A stretch of DNA of 64,000 nt, from the NCBI GenBank assembly GCA_963677505.2, contig CAXXWB010000042.1, positions 9,908 through 73,907 on the forward strand, read 5' to 3'. This DNA is from JBGSUZ01 sp963677505. GTDB lineage: Bacteria > Bacillota > Clostridia > Peptostreptococcales > Acidaminobacteraceae. Within the stretch, counting starts at the first letter, position 1. Each line of letters opens with the position of its first letter. A model generated the notes under the pieces. That model made no database searches. It was not told where the DNA came from and worked only from the letters and a program-made list of their open reading frames with translations. The position numbers were made by a program, and so were the translations under genes. Below are positions 16,469-25,324 of this stretch, piece by piece.

Positions 16469-17740
16469 ATGAGCCGCATTTTACATATTTTATCTCAGTT
16501 GCCTTCTAAAACTGGAAGTGGTATTTTTCTAGACAATATGCTGGAACAAGGTCACTTGGCTAATCATGAACAAGGTTTAGTCCTTGGACTACCACAGTCT
16601 TTTTCTTATGAGCTTCCAGAATATATTACATGCTTTTCACCTGTATATTTTGAAACAGAATCCCTCCCCTTTAAGATACCCGGTATGAGCGATGTCATGC
16701 CTTATGACAGTACAAAATTTTCTGAATTGAGCGTTGAAAACTGGACCGCTTATACTGAAGCCTTTGAAAAAGCTATTACCTATGCCATTGAACAGTTTAA
16801 GCCAGATGTAATTTTAAGCAATCACTTATGGGTGGCTACTGCAGTGGCTGTTAAGATTGCTCATAGTCAAGGTCATTATAGACCAAAGGTCTACAGCGTG
16901 ACTCATGGCACAGATTTGCGTCAAATGATACTGGCCCCTTATTTAAAAGGCTTTATTATTGAAAATTGTCTTCACCTAGATGGTATTTTCTGTCTTCACG
17001 CAGGGCAATTCTCCCTGATTCAAAACCTATATACCCTTCCAGCTAAAAGGCTTAGCTTAATTGGTAATGGCTATAATGCCCATGTTTTTCATCGATATAA
17101 AAGAGAGCTTAAAGAGACACTTCACATCATTTATGCAGGGAAATTGTCCTTTTCAAAAGGGGTTTTAGAGCTTATTGACGCTGTTAACGCCCTAAACGAA
17201 AAACTGACTTTAAGACAGTCGCCAACGGTAACTGTCCCTTCTCCCTCGCAAGTTCTTCTTCATATTGCTGGAAAAGGCAGTGGCGCTGAAGGCGGAGCTA
17301 TTCTCCACGCAGTCGCCAATTCTCCTTACACAGACTGTCTAGGCTTTCTGAAGCAACAGGCTTTAGCGGAAGTTTTTTATGCCTCTGACCTCTTTGTCCT
17401 TCCCTCTTATTACGAAGGCCTTCCTTTAGTTGTTTTAGAAGCCCTTGCCACAGGCCTACCTATTGTAGTCACAGACCTACCAGGCTTAAAAAGCTGGCTG
17501 GACGGGCCCATCAATGAATCAGGCTATATGACATACGTCCCTCTTCCTGAACTTGAAGGCATAGACCAATGTAAAAAAGCAGCCAGAGAATCTTTTATTA
17601 AAGACCTCACAGCTGCTTTGGAATCCAGTATTGAAAAAATTATAACGCAATCCTATACTGCAGATTTCCCATATGCATCTATTGAAGAGCAAGCTTGGGA
17701 AAATGTGTTTAAATTGATTGCATTCGAAATGGGCTTGTAG
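16469..17740 (+). CDS. Family 4 glycosyltransferase (GT-B fold)
   Basis: 423 residues. The C-terminal donor-binding domain shows IIYAGKLSFSKGVLELIDAV and the GT4 signature PSYYEGLPLVVLEALATGLPIVV, whose glutamates contact the nucleotide sugar. The N-terminal half contains a DVILSNHLW/THGTD pattern typical of acceptor-side domains. Product and acceptor are unknown. Its start follows CTTGGAGG. Its last 88 bp overlap the 3' end of the PHP gene on the opposite strand. Confidence 0.92.
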   Translation: MSRILHILSQLPSKTGSGIFLDNMLEQGHLANHEQGLVLGLPQSFSYELPEYITCFSPVYFETESLPFKIPGMSDVMPYDSTKFSELSVENWTAYTEAFEKAITYAIEQFKPDVILSNHLWVATAVAVKIAHSQGHYRPKVYSVTHGTDLRQMILAPYLKGFIIENCLHLDGIFCLHAGQFSLIQNLYTLPAKRLSLIGNGYNAHVFHRYKRELKETLHIIYAGKLSFSKGVLELIDAVNALNEKLTLRQSPTVTVPSPSQVLLHIAGKGSGAEGGAILHAVANSPYTDCLGFLKQQALAEVFYASDLFVLPSYYEGLPLVVLEALATGLPIVVTDLPGLKSWLDGPINESGYMTYVPLPELEGIDQCKKAARESFIKDLTAALESSIEKIITQSYTADFPYASIEEQAWENVFKLIAFEMGL

Positions 17741-18396
17741 GCATTTTCAAAATGAGAAAGAGCTACAGGGTCCTGTTCATCAAAAGCCACATAACCTTTA
17801 GGCGTAGAAATCATTGGAGTGGTTTGCCCCTTTTTAACCGCTTCAATAAAGTCTTGAGTGTCTCTGATGGTACCTTGGAACTTTGTTGCATAGTGCCCTA
17901 CCTTCTCTAATATGTGGGCATCGCTGGCTCCAAAAACAGGTAGTCCTAAAGATTTCGCCAATCGATATGCCGTCATATTATGATGGTGTGGCGTGCTACC
18001 GTTGAACGCTTCAACACCTGACAGCCCCTTAGTGCCTCTAATATGATTACCCATGCCTCTGTTGTTTTCCCTAAAAGGATGAGCGCTCATGGATACGCCA
18101 CCTACTTTATTAACCATCTCAATCAACTCCTGGGCATGAAGCTTTTCTTTTGGCAATTGATCCAAACCAAAAACCGTTATATCTCCTTCATGGGTTAATA
18201 TTTCTGCCCCAACTATAATCAGAAATTGAGTTTCTTTTCCATAGTCATATGCCCGTGTTCTTAAACCATTACTCTCATGGTCTGTAATACAAATGCCACT
18301 AAGTCCAATTTCTTTCGCCCGAGTCACAATCATTTCAAGGGATAGAAAGCTATCATCCGAAAAGGTGCGTTCATGCATATGGGTATCTATAATCAT
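17653..18396 (-). CDS. PHP-domain metal-dependent phosphoesterase
   Basis: 247 residues beginning MIIDTHMHERTFSDDS with the PHP metal-binding H-x-H and later the CITDHES motif, SAHPFRE and FGASDAH, which supply the further metal ligands. The family includes YciV/TrpH-type nucleases and nucleotide phosphatases; stand-alone members of this length are mostly of unknown substrate. The final ~29 codons are antisense to the end of the GT4 gene, so one of the two C-termini may have been altered by loss of a stop codon. Confidence 0.88.
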   Translation of the reverse strand: MIIDTHMHERTFSDDSFLSLEMIVTRAKEIGLSGICITDHESNGLRTRAYDYGKETQFLIIVGAEILTHEGDITVFGLDQLPKEKLHAQELIEMVNKVGGVSMSAHPFRENNRGMGNHIRGTKGLSGVEAFNGSTPHHHNMTAYRLAKSLGLPVFGASDAHILEKVGHYATKFQGTIRDTQDFIEAVKKGQTTPMISTPKGYVAFDEQDPVALSHFENAYKPISNAINLNTFSQACSSIDAYGKSAV

Positions 18397-18641
18397 CCAA
18401 TTACCTCTTTACACTATTCTTCACATGTTTCTGAACTGTCTTTAACTCTGTTGCCAAGATGATTATATAACGAAGGGACTGCAAAAAGGATTGAGTAATT
18501 CTATTGATTTTCGAAAACTATAGAATTTTTTTATATGTTTAGCACCTAATTATTATATTCTTAATACATATTTATTTGTATTATTAGAAATATATGACAT
18601 ACTATTAATAGAATGTTTTTTATATACCTAAGGAGGTTCAA

Positions 18642-19754
18642 ATGCATATTACACAATTTGCCCACATGAATGGGACCCCTATAAATTTCAAGCCTGGTGA
18701 CCCAATTATTGGCAACTGCGCTCATCTTGAACAAGTGTTATACCTAGTGGTTGCTTCGGGTAGTTTGGAAGGACAGTTCCAACAGATGTTGGTGAAAAAC
18801 GCCTCAGGACAGATGGAACCTTTGTCAGCAGAAATTCAAATGGCCGATACAGGCAATATTGAGATGGTATTTCCTAGCAATAAGGAAACTCAAATATTTC
18901 AAAGGGGCAGTCTAATTGAAGTTAGACCTGGATGCGCCTATGCACTCAAAGCCCAATCAGAAGGCCTTCTTATTGAATATGTTCTACCTATTAGTTTTTC
19001 TTCTCCTCTATTGGGTCAGCATATTGGCTTAATGGCTGATGAACCCTTCAAAGATCTAGTGACTTTTGAACTGCTAAAACCTTCAATACCTACGTCTTCT
19101 GCGACTACATCGCCAACGTCTGTGACTTCTTCAAGTTCAGTGACTTCTCCAAGTCCAGTGGCTTCTCCATGTTCTATGCCCTCTTCTGAACCATTGACAC
19201 AAAGATACTTTTATAAAGAAGAAGGTGCAGGTGTACTAAAAATTTCTCTATACGCCTTTGGTTTGCTGATTTGTTTTTCCATGCTCCTTAGTTCTAGTAA
19301 CCCACTATTTTTTATTCTGTTTTTATGTCTCACACTCTTCGGTGGCTATTGGACGACCTTGGAATGTCTACAACTTTATCGAAAGGCCTTTACACTAGGC
19401 ATTGAAAAAGATGGTATTATTATTAATAATGTCATTTACAGCGGTCTTTTTATTCGATGGGATGAAATCGATCGCTTTCAAATGAGCGCTTTAAGTCATG
19501 GTAGATATAATATAGAAGGCGAACTGGTCATTGAGGTTATTCCTAAAATTCCAATTAATTTTATCAAATGGCTCAATCCTCTTTCTCGAGAATGGTTTAA
19601 ATTTATTTCTAGAAATGGATCTGACGTCCTTCAACCAACCATTGTCATTAAGCAATCTGGCGTGACCATTGATCTAAACCAATTGCTACCACAATTAATA
19701 GCTGAGAAATGGGCTTTCGACAATACAGAAAAAGCACCTCAAGTGAATTCCTAA
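18642..19754 (+). CDS. Two-domain membrane protein: cupin-like N-terminus and STM3941-like C-terminus
   Basis: 370 residues. Residues 1-140 look like a small beta-sandwich or cupin-like ligand domain (for example LVVASGSLEGQF, VRPGCAYALKAQSEGLLIEYVLP). A low-complexity Ser/Thr/Pro linker follows (about 148-185). Two membrane helices (about 200-245) lead to a C-terminal cytoplasmic domain with GLFIRWDEIDRFQM and long beta strands, reminiscent of STM3941/PH-like membrane-anchored domains. I do not know this combination as a named family. AAGGAGG lies about 7 nt before the start, and a terminator overlaps the end. Confidence 0.6.
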   Translation: MHITQFAHMNGTPINFKPGDPIIGNCAHLEQVLYLVVASGSLEGQFQQMLVKNASGQMEPLSAEIQMADTGNIEMVFPSNKETQIFQRGSLIEVRPGCAYALKAQSEGLLIEYVLPISFSSPLLGQHIGLMADEPFKDLVTFELLKPSIPTSSATTSPTSVTSSSSVTSPSPVASPCSMPSSEPLTQRYFYKEEGAGVLKISLYAFGLLICFSMLLSSSNPLFFILFLCLTLFGGYWTTLECLQLYRKAFTLGIEKDGIIINNVIYSGLFIRWDEIDRFQMSALSHGRYNIEGELVIEVIPKIPINFIKWLNPLSREWFKFISRNGSDVLQPTIVIKQSGVTIDLNQLLPQLIAEKWAFDNTEKAPQVNS

Positions 19755-19779
19755 AGGAATTCCTTGAAGTGCTTTTTTT
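19729..19779. terminator. Bidirectional terminator between the membrane-protein gene and rsmE
   Basis: AAAAAGCAC...GTGCTTTTTT with an inner GGAATTC/GAATTCC pairing forms a stem of about 20 bp. It includes the last codons of the upstream gene and ends one base before the rsmE stop codon of the opposite strand. Confidence 0.88.
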
Positions 19780-19780
19780 A

Positions 19781-20533
19781 TTAACCTAAATCACCTAACG
19801 CATATTGAAGCATGGTTACCGTGGTAATACCTGCTGTTTCTGTTCGTAATATACGAGGACCAAGTGTAATCGGCACTGCGCCTAATGCCACAAGTTTCTC
19901 AATTTCTACCTCGTCTATACCGCCTTCGGGTCCAACAAGAATGGCTATCTTCTTAGCCGAACCTTGTTTTTCCTCTAACAATCCTTTCAGACCTGCGCTC
20001 TTTTCCATTTCATAAGGCACCAAGAACAAATCATAGTCCTTTATCAGATTTTCCAACGCTTTAAACTTAATACAGCCGCCTATATGGGCTTGTACAAGGC
20101 GTTTGCTTTGCTTCGCCGCTTCATCTGCAATTTTTTGCCAACGTTCTGTCTTCTTTATATTGTCCTTTTCGTCGGCAATTTTGGCAACGCTTCGGGCCAT
20201 TTGGACGGGAACTACGGCGTTAATGCCCAATTCTACATTTTTCTGAACAATCCATTCCATTTTATCTGCTTTTGGAAGTCCTTGATACAGGTGAATTTCA
20301 ATAGGTGATTCCCTCAGTCTGTCACTGGTTTCTTCTATAATAAAATAAACAGCCTGATCTTCTATGCGCTCAATTTGGCAAATTAACTCTTTTTCATGAT
20401 CGACGCATAACTCCACTTTCTCACCGACAGTTGCCCGAAGAACCCGAATAAGGTGTTTAATATCAAGTTCATCGGTTAAAACAGCCTGCTTTTCAGAAAT
20501 ACAGTTTTCTTTTTTAATAAAAAATCTATGCAT
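19781..20533 (-). CDS. rsmE: 16S rRNA (uracil-1498-N3)-methyltransferase RsmE
   Basis: 250 residues of the SPOUT methyltransferase family. The N-terminal PUA-like domain (HRFFIKKENC, HLIRVLRATVGEKV) is followed by the knotted catalytic domain with KRLVQAHIGG, ILVGPEGGIDEVE and LGPRILRTETAGI, which bind S-adenosylmethionine. It modifies U1498 of 16S rRNA. It lies 23 bp after prmA in the conserved dnaJ-prmA-rsmE arrangement of Firmicutes and is intact, unlike its neighbour. Confidence 0.96.
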   Translation of the reverse strand: MHRFFIKKENCISEKQAVLTDELDIKHLIRVLRATVGEKVELCVDHEKELICQIERIEDQAVYFIIEETSDRLRESPIEIHLYQGLPKADKMEWIVQKNVELGINAVVPVQMARSVAKIADEKDNIKKTERWQKIADEAAKQSKRLVQAHIGGCIKFKALENLIKDYDLFLVPYEMEKSAGLKGLLEEKQGSAKKIAILVGPEGGIDEVEIEKLVALGAVPITLGPRILRTETAGITTVTMLQYALGDLG

Positions 20534-20556
20534 TTTACTTCCTCAATTCTTGCCGA

Positions 20557-21495
20557 CTATTTAAGCTTAGAAACAATTGCTGCCCACTCACCTTTTTCAA
20601 CCACTTCAACAATTTCCAAGTTGTTCGCTTCCAAAGCCGCTAAAACCTGTTCCAATTTGATGTTAATAATACCGGAAGCAATAAATACAGACTCTGGGTG
20701 TAAGAATTGGTGAATGGTTTCCGATAAGAGACAAATAATATCGGCAATAATATTCGCCACGACAATATCTGCTTTTCCATCTACAACATCCATTAAAATT
20801 GCCATGAATAACTTCCACCTGAGACTCTACATGATTAAGAATAACATTTTCTTTAGATGTCTCAATTGCTGCTAAGTCTAAATCAACTGCAACGACTTCT
20901 TTGGCGCCTAGTTTTGCCGCTGCAATGGCCAAAAATGCCACTGCCACAACCAATATCAAATACCGTTGTATCGGGCTTAACACGCTTATCTAGCTGTTCA
21001 ATACACATGCTAGTAGTTTCGTGGGTCCCTGAACCAAAAGCCCCACCTGGGTCAATCTCAATGATCAGATCAGCAGGTTCGGGCTCATAAGCTTCCCAAC
21101 TCGGTTTAATGACAATGCGTTCACCTATTTTGGTAGGTTTATAGTATTTTTTCCATTCATTTGCCCAATCCGATTCGAAAATCTCACTGGTTTCAATAGT
21201 GCCTGGCGCGTAGTCAAGCCCAAAGCTGTCTAGCTGTTCAATTCTTTCTTTAAGTGTGGCAATGAGGGCTTCCATGCCTGTGTCTTCTATATAAGTTTTA
21301 ATGAGAGCCCCTTCGTATTCAAAGACCATCTCAGACTTGTCAAAATAATCCCAGTCCCCTTCGTATCCCTCTCCAAAAATTGGGTCATTTGGGTCTTCTA
21401 CTGCTACCCCTTCACAGCCTAATTCGATTAATATATTTGAAATTGCTTCAGTCCGCTTCTGATGTGGTTTTTATCTTTAATTCAAACCATGGCAT
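20557..21495 (-). pseudogene. prmA: Ribosomal protein L11 methyltransferase PrmA, frameshifted
   Basis: Three consecutive frames together encode a complete PrmA: MPWFELKIKTTSEA at the start (ATG 21495, preceded by AAGGAGG), then the segment from VFEYEGALIKTY through IDPGGAFGSGTHETT and DIGCGSG, then KLGAKEVVAVDLDL and VIHGNF, and last VVANIIADIICLL to the stop. Breaks lie near 21455, 20945 and 20805. Each is repaired by a single-base change, and no residues are missing, so sequencing indels are more likely than real decay. PrmA trimethylates ribosomal protein L11. The gene heads the prmA-rsmE pair. Confidence 0.92.
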
Positions 21496-21537
21496 TTGCT
21501 TTGTACCTCCTTATTTTTAATCAAGCCTCATTATATC

Positions 21538-21572
21538 AGAAAAATGACCATCGATAAAGATAATGGTCATTT
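21538..21572 (-). terminator. Terminator of the HD-domain gene, upstream of prmA
   Basis: On the minus strand AAATGACCAT and ATGGTCATTT form a 10-bp stem with an 11-nt loop, followed by TTTCT. It lies just after the HD-domain gene and about 40 bp before prmA, so prmA-rsmE is a separate unit. Confidence 0.82.
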
Positions 21573-21582
21573 CTAGTCTTTG

Positions 21583-22166
21583 CTATATACCCCTAAATCC
21601 ACCGCCAAAAATACCAGCTGTTTTCCTCAATAAATTTTAAGAAAGCATTGGCAAAAGTCTCAATAGTCATTTCTTCAGGGGACGGAAAACGGCTCCGTTG
21701 ATTTCAATATCAAAACGGCCTTCCTCATTATTTATTACTTCAGCTTGTAGTATTTCCAATATGTAGGCCTTCGCCTTCTCATATTTTTCCAATCGTTTCA
21801 GGTCTGACTCGTCCGTTCGACTGAGTCGGCTCATATCCATATTGTCCGATAGATCAATTAGCTTGACCCGTCGCGCTATTGGGGTTTCTCGCAACCCGTT
21901 CAATATAGCCTTCATAGTCTTCTCCATCTAGTTTGGTAATATCTTCAATGGCCTTTAATATGGGTTCTGAAAAACCATCCCTTCTCAAATCTTCAAGGGT
22001 GATTTCTGTGTCCTCGACGACGTCATGAAGTATAGCACAAATTTTAGTTTCTAAAGTCTTTTTGTTCTAACATGACCCGCATAGGATGTAAAATATAGGG
22101 TTCTCCCCCTCGATCTGTCTGTCCCATATGGGCGTTCACGGCTATTTGAATTGCTCTTTCTAGCAT
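21583..22166 (-). pseudogene. HD-domain phosphohydrolase-like protein with YggL-like tail, frameshifted
   Basis: Joining frames from ATG 22166 (AAAGGAGG upstream) gives a protein of about 195 residues. It begins with AHMGQTDRGGEPYILHPMRVM and continues with ICAILHDVVEDTEITLEDL, the metal-binding HD motif of SpoT/RelA-type hydrolase domains, and RVKLIDLSDNMDMSRLS. After EINGAVFRP the frame changes again to PEEMTIETFANAFLKFIEEN and then GIFGGGFRGI, a pattern like the small YggL/DUF469-type domain. At least three single-base shifts are required. Substrate is unknown; (p)ppGpp-like nucleotides are a reasonable guess for the N-terminal part. Confidence 0.72.
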
Positions 22167-22205
22167 GGATGCCTCCTTTGACTTCTTTATCTCAATTTAT
22201 TATCT

Positions 22206-22568
22206 CTATGTGAATCTTAGCTGTAATGGCCTTGTTTTTTTGACAAAGTTTCTCAAATGGCGATAAAACATGTTCGGGGTCACAAAAAATTCAAGTCCAT
22301 AAAGATACCCTTCATCGATTTCATCTACCCAGCGAATTCTGCTCAAAATGACGTAGGCAATATCTTCTAAGTAAAGGGTGTAGTGAAGAATTTTCTCAGG
22401 CTCAACATAATCCTTTGACTTCACTAAAACGCCGCCAACTGAAAGATTCACCATATCAAACGAAACCGGTTCCTCAAAAGGTCGATCTTCACCTTTATGA
22501 TCTACATAGGTTCGACAACAAATGGACATGCTCATGGGAATACGTTCATGGATACGCTGATTTTTCAT
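22206..22568 (-). CDS. PilZ domain protein, putative cyclic di-GMP receptor
   Basis: 120 residues forming a single PilZ barrel. The arginine motif is present as RIHERIP near the N-terminus and the second motif as NLSVGGVLV (D/N-x-S-x-x-G), the two elements that bind cyclic di-GMP. It has no other domain and probably works by binding a partner. GGDEF and HD-GYP proteins in the same window (53.5 and 60 kb) can make and degrade the ligand. The gene is intact, in contrast to its neighbours on both sides. Confidence 0.87.
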   Translation of the reverse strand: MKNQRIHERIPMSMSICCRTYVDHKGEDRPFEEPVSFDMVNLSVGGVLVKSKDYVEPEKILHYTLYLEDIAYVILSRIRWVDEIDEGYLYGLEFFVTPNMFYRHLRNFVKKTRPLQLRFT

Positions 22569-22728
22569 GACTAACTCCTTTCACCCAAAACAAAAGACAT
22601 TCATTTCAATAATTGTTAATAATATATCCAACAATTTAAGTTTATACCATAAAGTGATATTTATCTATAAGGATATTCGTTATAATAGTAGATAGTACTA
22701 TATCAATACAACTTTGGAGGATATAAAG

Positions 22729-23195
22729 ATGAATCAAAATGCATATACTGAACAAGAATGGCATTTAAAACAAGGAGCAGACCTTTTCGACGAGGCTTGG
22801 GAACTACTCAATGAGGAAAAGCCTTCTTACGAATCAATTTTTCTCATGATTCACGCTGCTCACGCTTCAAGATACCACTTGACAAAAGCAGGCACGATTC
22901 AAGATGTTGCCCATGCCGAATGGTTGGTATCTAGAGTTTACGCCTCACCTCGGTATGGGGGATCAAGCCCTCCTTCACGGACAATACAGCTTAGACCTTT
23001 GCCAAGACAACAACATAAAAGGTCTCCATTTTGCTAATGCCTGCGAAGCTATTACAAGAGCTGCGCTTCTTTTAGAAGATGAAGACCTTTTTGAAGGTTA
23101 CTACCGAATGTCATCCGATGCAGGTAAAGCCATTGAAAAATCCTAAAGAGATGAGTCATTTCCTAGATGAGTTGAAAAGACTCAAAAAGGCTTAA
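22729..23195 (+). pseudogene. Hypothetical helical protein, frameshifted
   Basis: Not a family I can name. The start ATG has TTGGAGG 8 nt upstream. The first frame encodes WHLKQGADLFDEAWELLNEEKPSYESIFLMIHAAHASRYH up to VSRVYA; the reading then moves to the frame containing GMGDQALLHGQYSLDLCQDN and ACEAITRAALLLEDEDLFEG, and near 23145 moves again to NPKEMSHFLDELKRLKKA before the stop. The reconstructed product is about 155 residues, all-helical, tetratricopeptide-like. Two single-base indels explain the breaks. It ends 4 bp inside the convergent acr3 gene. Confidence 0.65.
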
Positions 23196-24241
23196 TCATT
23201 TGTAGGAAACCAATGTTTTGTATTATTTGCAATACCGACTAAAATCAACATCACTGGCACTTCTACTAATACACCTACAATGGTAGCAAGTGCCACTGGT
23301 GATGTGGCGCCAAACAGAGCAATGGCAACAGCAACTGCCAGTTCAAAAAAATTGGATGCGCCAATCATACCCGCAGGCGCCGCAATATTGTGTGGTAGTT
23401 TCAATGCGCTTGCCGCACCATAGGCAATAAAGAATATTAAAAAAGTCTGTATGATAAGCGGCACTAGCTATCAAGAAAATATGCAGTGGATTTTCAATGA
23501 TTACATCTCCTTGGAAGGAAAATATCAACACTAAGGTCAATAGTAAGCCTGTAATGGTCACTCCGTTGAATTTTTTAATGAAGACATCATTAAAGTAAGT
23601 CTCACCTTTTCTGGCTATCACTCTATACGTGTTAACACACCTGCTACCAGCGGAATTACTACAAAGAGTACCACTGAGAGAATTAAGGTATTCCAAGGTA
23701 CTGAAACACCGCTTACCCCTAATAGAAAAGCGACTATTGGCGTAAATGCCACCAATATAATCAAGTCATTTGTGGCTACTTGTACGACTGTATAGGCTGG
23801 ATTTCCTTTGGTTAAGTGACTCCATACAAATACCATAGCTGTACATGGCGCTGCGCCTAACAAAACAGCTCCGGCTAAATAGTCTTTTGCCAATTCTGCC
23901 GGAATAAGAGATTTGAATACCCCATAGAAAAAGAAGACTGCAATGCCGTACATAGTGAAAGGTTTAATCAACCAATTAGTTACCCACGTTACATATAGTC
24001 CTTTTGGGTTCTTTCCAACATTTTTAACGCTATTAAAGTCAACCTTCATCATCATGGGGTAAATCATGATCCAAATGAGTATGGCAATCGGAATGGATAC
24101 ATTGGCGTATTCAAATTGTCCTAAGAAATCTGGGACCCTTGGTAAATATCTTCCGACTACAATACCAACAATCATACATAGAATTACCCATAAGGTTAAA
24201 TATTTTTCGAAGAAACTGATTCCCTCCAGCTTTTTATGCAT
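23192..24241 (-). pseudogene. acr3: Arsenite efflux transporter of the ACR3 family, frameshifted
   Basis: The reconstructed protein is about 350 residues with ten membrane helices. The N-terminal fragment contains FFEKYLTLWVILCMIVGIVVG and the ACR3 hallmark GAAPCTAMVFVWSHLTKG, whose cysteine is essential in characterised members. It breaks near 23620 after VPLVAGVLTRIE; VIARKGETYFNDVF continues in another frame, and from about 23465 a third frame encodes FLIFFIAYGAASALKLP and FELAVAVAIALFG to the stop. It exports As(III) using the proton motive force. It overlaps arsC by 8 bp in an arsR-arsC-acr3 operon. Confidence 0.9.
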
Positions 24242-24661
24242 CTCTCTTTACCTCCTCTTCTATTTGAGCAATTAATTTTTTTACTTTTTCTTCAATTGAA
24301 TTCCTTGTTATGCGATAGCCTTCTATCGGCCCACCTGAAGGATCTTCTAGGCCCCAATCTTCCATATGGCTATGAGGCACAAAAAGGACAAACAACATTG
24401 CAACCCATGGTTATTAAGTAGTCTACTTCTGCTGGAATATCAGATAACAATTTAGGATGATATTCGCTCATATCCACGCCAATCTCCTCCATAACTACTA
24501 CCGCCAACGGTTTTACTTCAGGGTAGCTTTCAGTTCCCGCAGAATAGGCCCTCTATGACATGATCACCTAATTTTTTTGCTAGACCTTCTGCCATTTGAC
24601 TTCTACAAGAGTTGTGTACACAGACAAAAGCTACAACCTTCTTTTCTATCCGATTATTCAT
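24234..24661 (-). pseudogene. arsC: Arsenate reductase (thioredoxin-type ArsC), frameshifted
   Basis: Starting at ATG 24661, the sequence VVAFVCVHNSCRSQMAEGLAKKLG carries the C-x5-R phosphatase-like active site of the low-molecular-weight protein tyrosine phosphatase fold. After a break near 24550 it continues GTESYPEVKPLAVVVMEEIG and, after another near 24395, resumes PHSHMEDWGLEDPSGGP and ends RNSIEEKVKKLIAQIEEEVK. Redox cysteines are present in MGCNVVCPF. The enzyme reduces arsenate to arsenite for export by Acr3. It overlaps arsR upstream (ATGAATAA) and acr3 downstream. Confidence 0.88.
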
Positions 24662-25048
24662 TTTCAACGTCTCCCTCTATTAACCTTGCAACACGTCCTT
24701 TGTCTTCCGTTATATCCTTACAACTCAATTGACAATCTAAGTAATTCTCAAACCGTCTCAAATCCTTACAAAATACTGATTCAACAGCCCCAATTGGTTT
24801 TCAAATACCCTAAGAGACCAGGGTTCTGTTTAAAGTAGCTTTCGTTAAGTCGATAATGAGCCCATAAGCCAGATTTAATCATGACGATGACACCTGAAAT
24901 CTTGAGTTTGTTCAAATGTCGGGATACGTTGGATTGGGTCATGTCCAGTAGGACTTCTAGCTCACAGACGCAAAGTTCTTGACGGTAAAGCAAGTGTAAA
25001 ATTCTCAGACGGTTTTCGTCTGATAGAGCTTTAAAAAATTTCTAGCAT
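24654..25048 (-). pseudogene. arsR: ArsR family transcriptional repressor, frameshifted
   Basis: The winged-helix core reads FFKALSDENRLRILHLLYRQ then CVCELEVLLDMTQSNVSRHL, with the metalloid-sensing C-V-C in the position used by classical ArsR repressors. The first codons (ATG 25048, AGAGGTG 7 nt upstream) are in another frame, separated by a run of T. After LKTNWG near 24783 the frame changes and VFCKDLRRFENYLDCQ to DVENE follows, ending within the arsC start. Two single-base shifts explain the breaks. It should repress the ars operon in the absence of arsenite. Confidence 0.85.
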
Positions 25049-25089
25049 GCATTACACCTCTATCTTTCTAGCATGGGTAAAACTACCCA
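25039..25089. repeat. Direct repeat and palindrome at the arsR start
   Basis: The 11-mer TTTCTAGCATG occurs at 25039-25049 (across the arsR start codon) and again at 25065-25075. The second copy runs into a perfect palindrome TGGGTA-AAAC-TACCCA at 25074-25089. The location, directly before arsR on the minus strand, is where a repressor operator would be expected. Confidence 0.45.
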
Positions 25090-25205
25090 CCAAATTATAA
25101 AAACATAATTTTACATTACTATATTCAATTATACTCATATAGTTTGTTTCTGTCACCCATTTTTTTGACGTCTATCCCCGTGAAAACCGCTTCACTAGAA
25201 ATCAT

Positions 25206-25255
25206 AAAAAAGGGCCATCTAACTTCGAAATATTATCCGAATGTTAGACAGCCCT
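25206..25255 (-). terminator. Terminator downstream of the YfcC-family gene
   Basis: On the minus strand AGGGC-GTCTAAC and GTTAGAT-GCCCT arms form a long imperfect stem, followed by six T residues. It ends transcription from the yfcC-like gene, and the 25090-25320 interval holds nothing else I can identify except AT-rich promoter-like sequence for arsR. Confidence 0.82.
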
Positions 25256-25324
25256 CTGCTCTGATTCATTTACGTGCTTTGTTTCAATTGTATATGCTTT
25301 TTAACTTTATATACTTTATATCAA

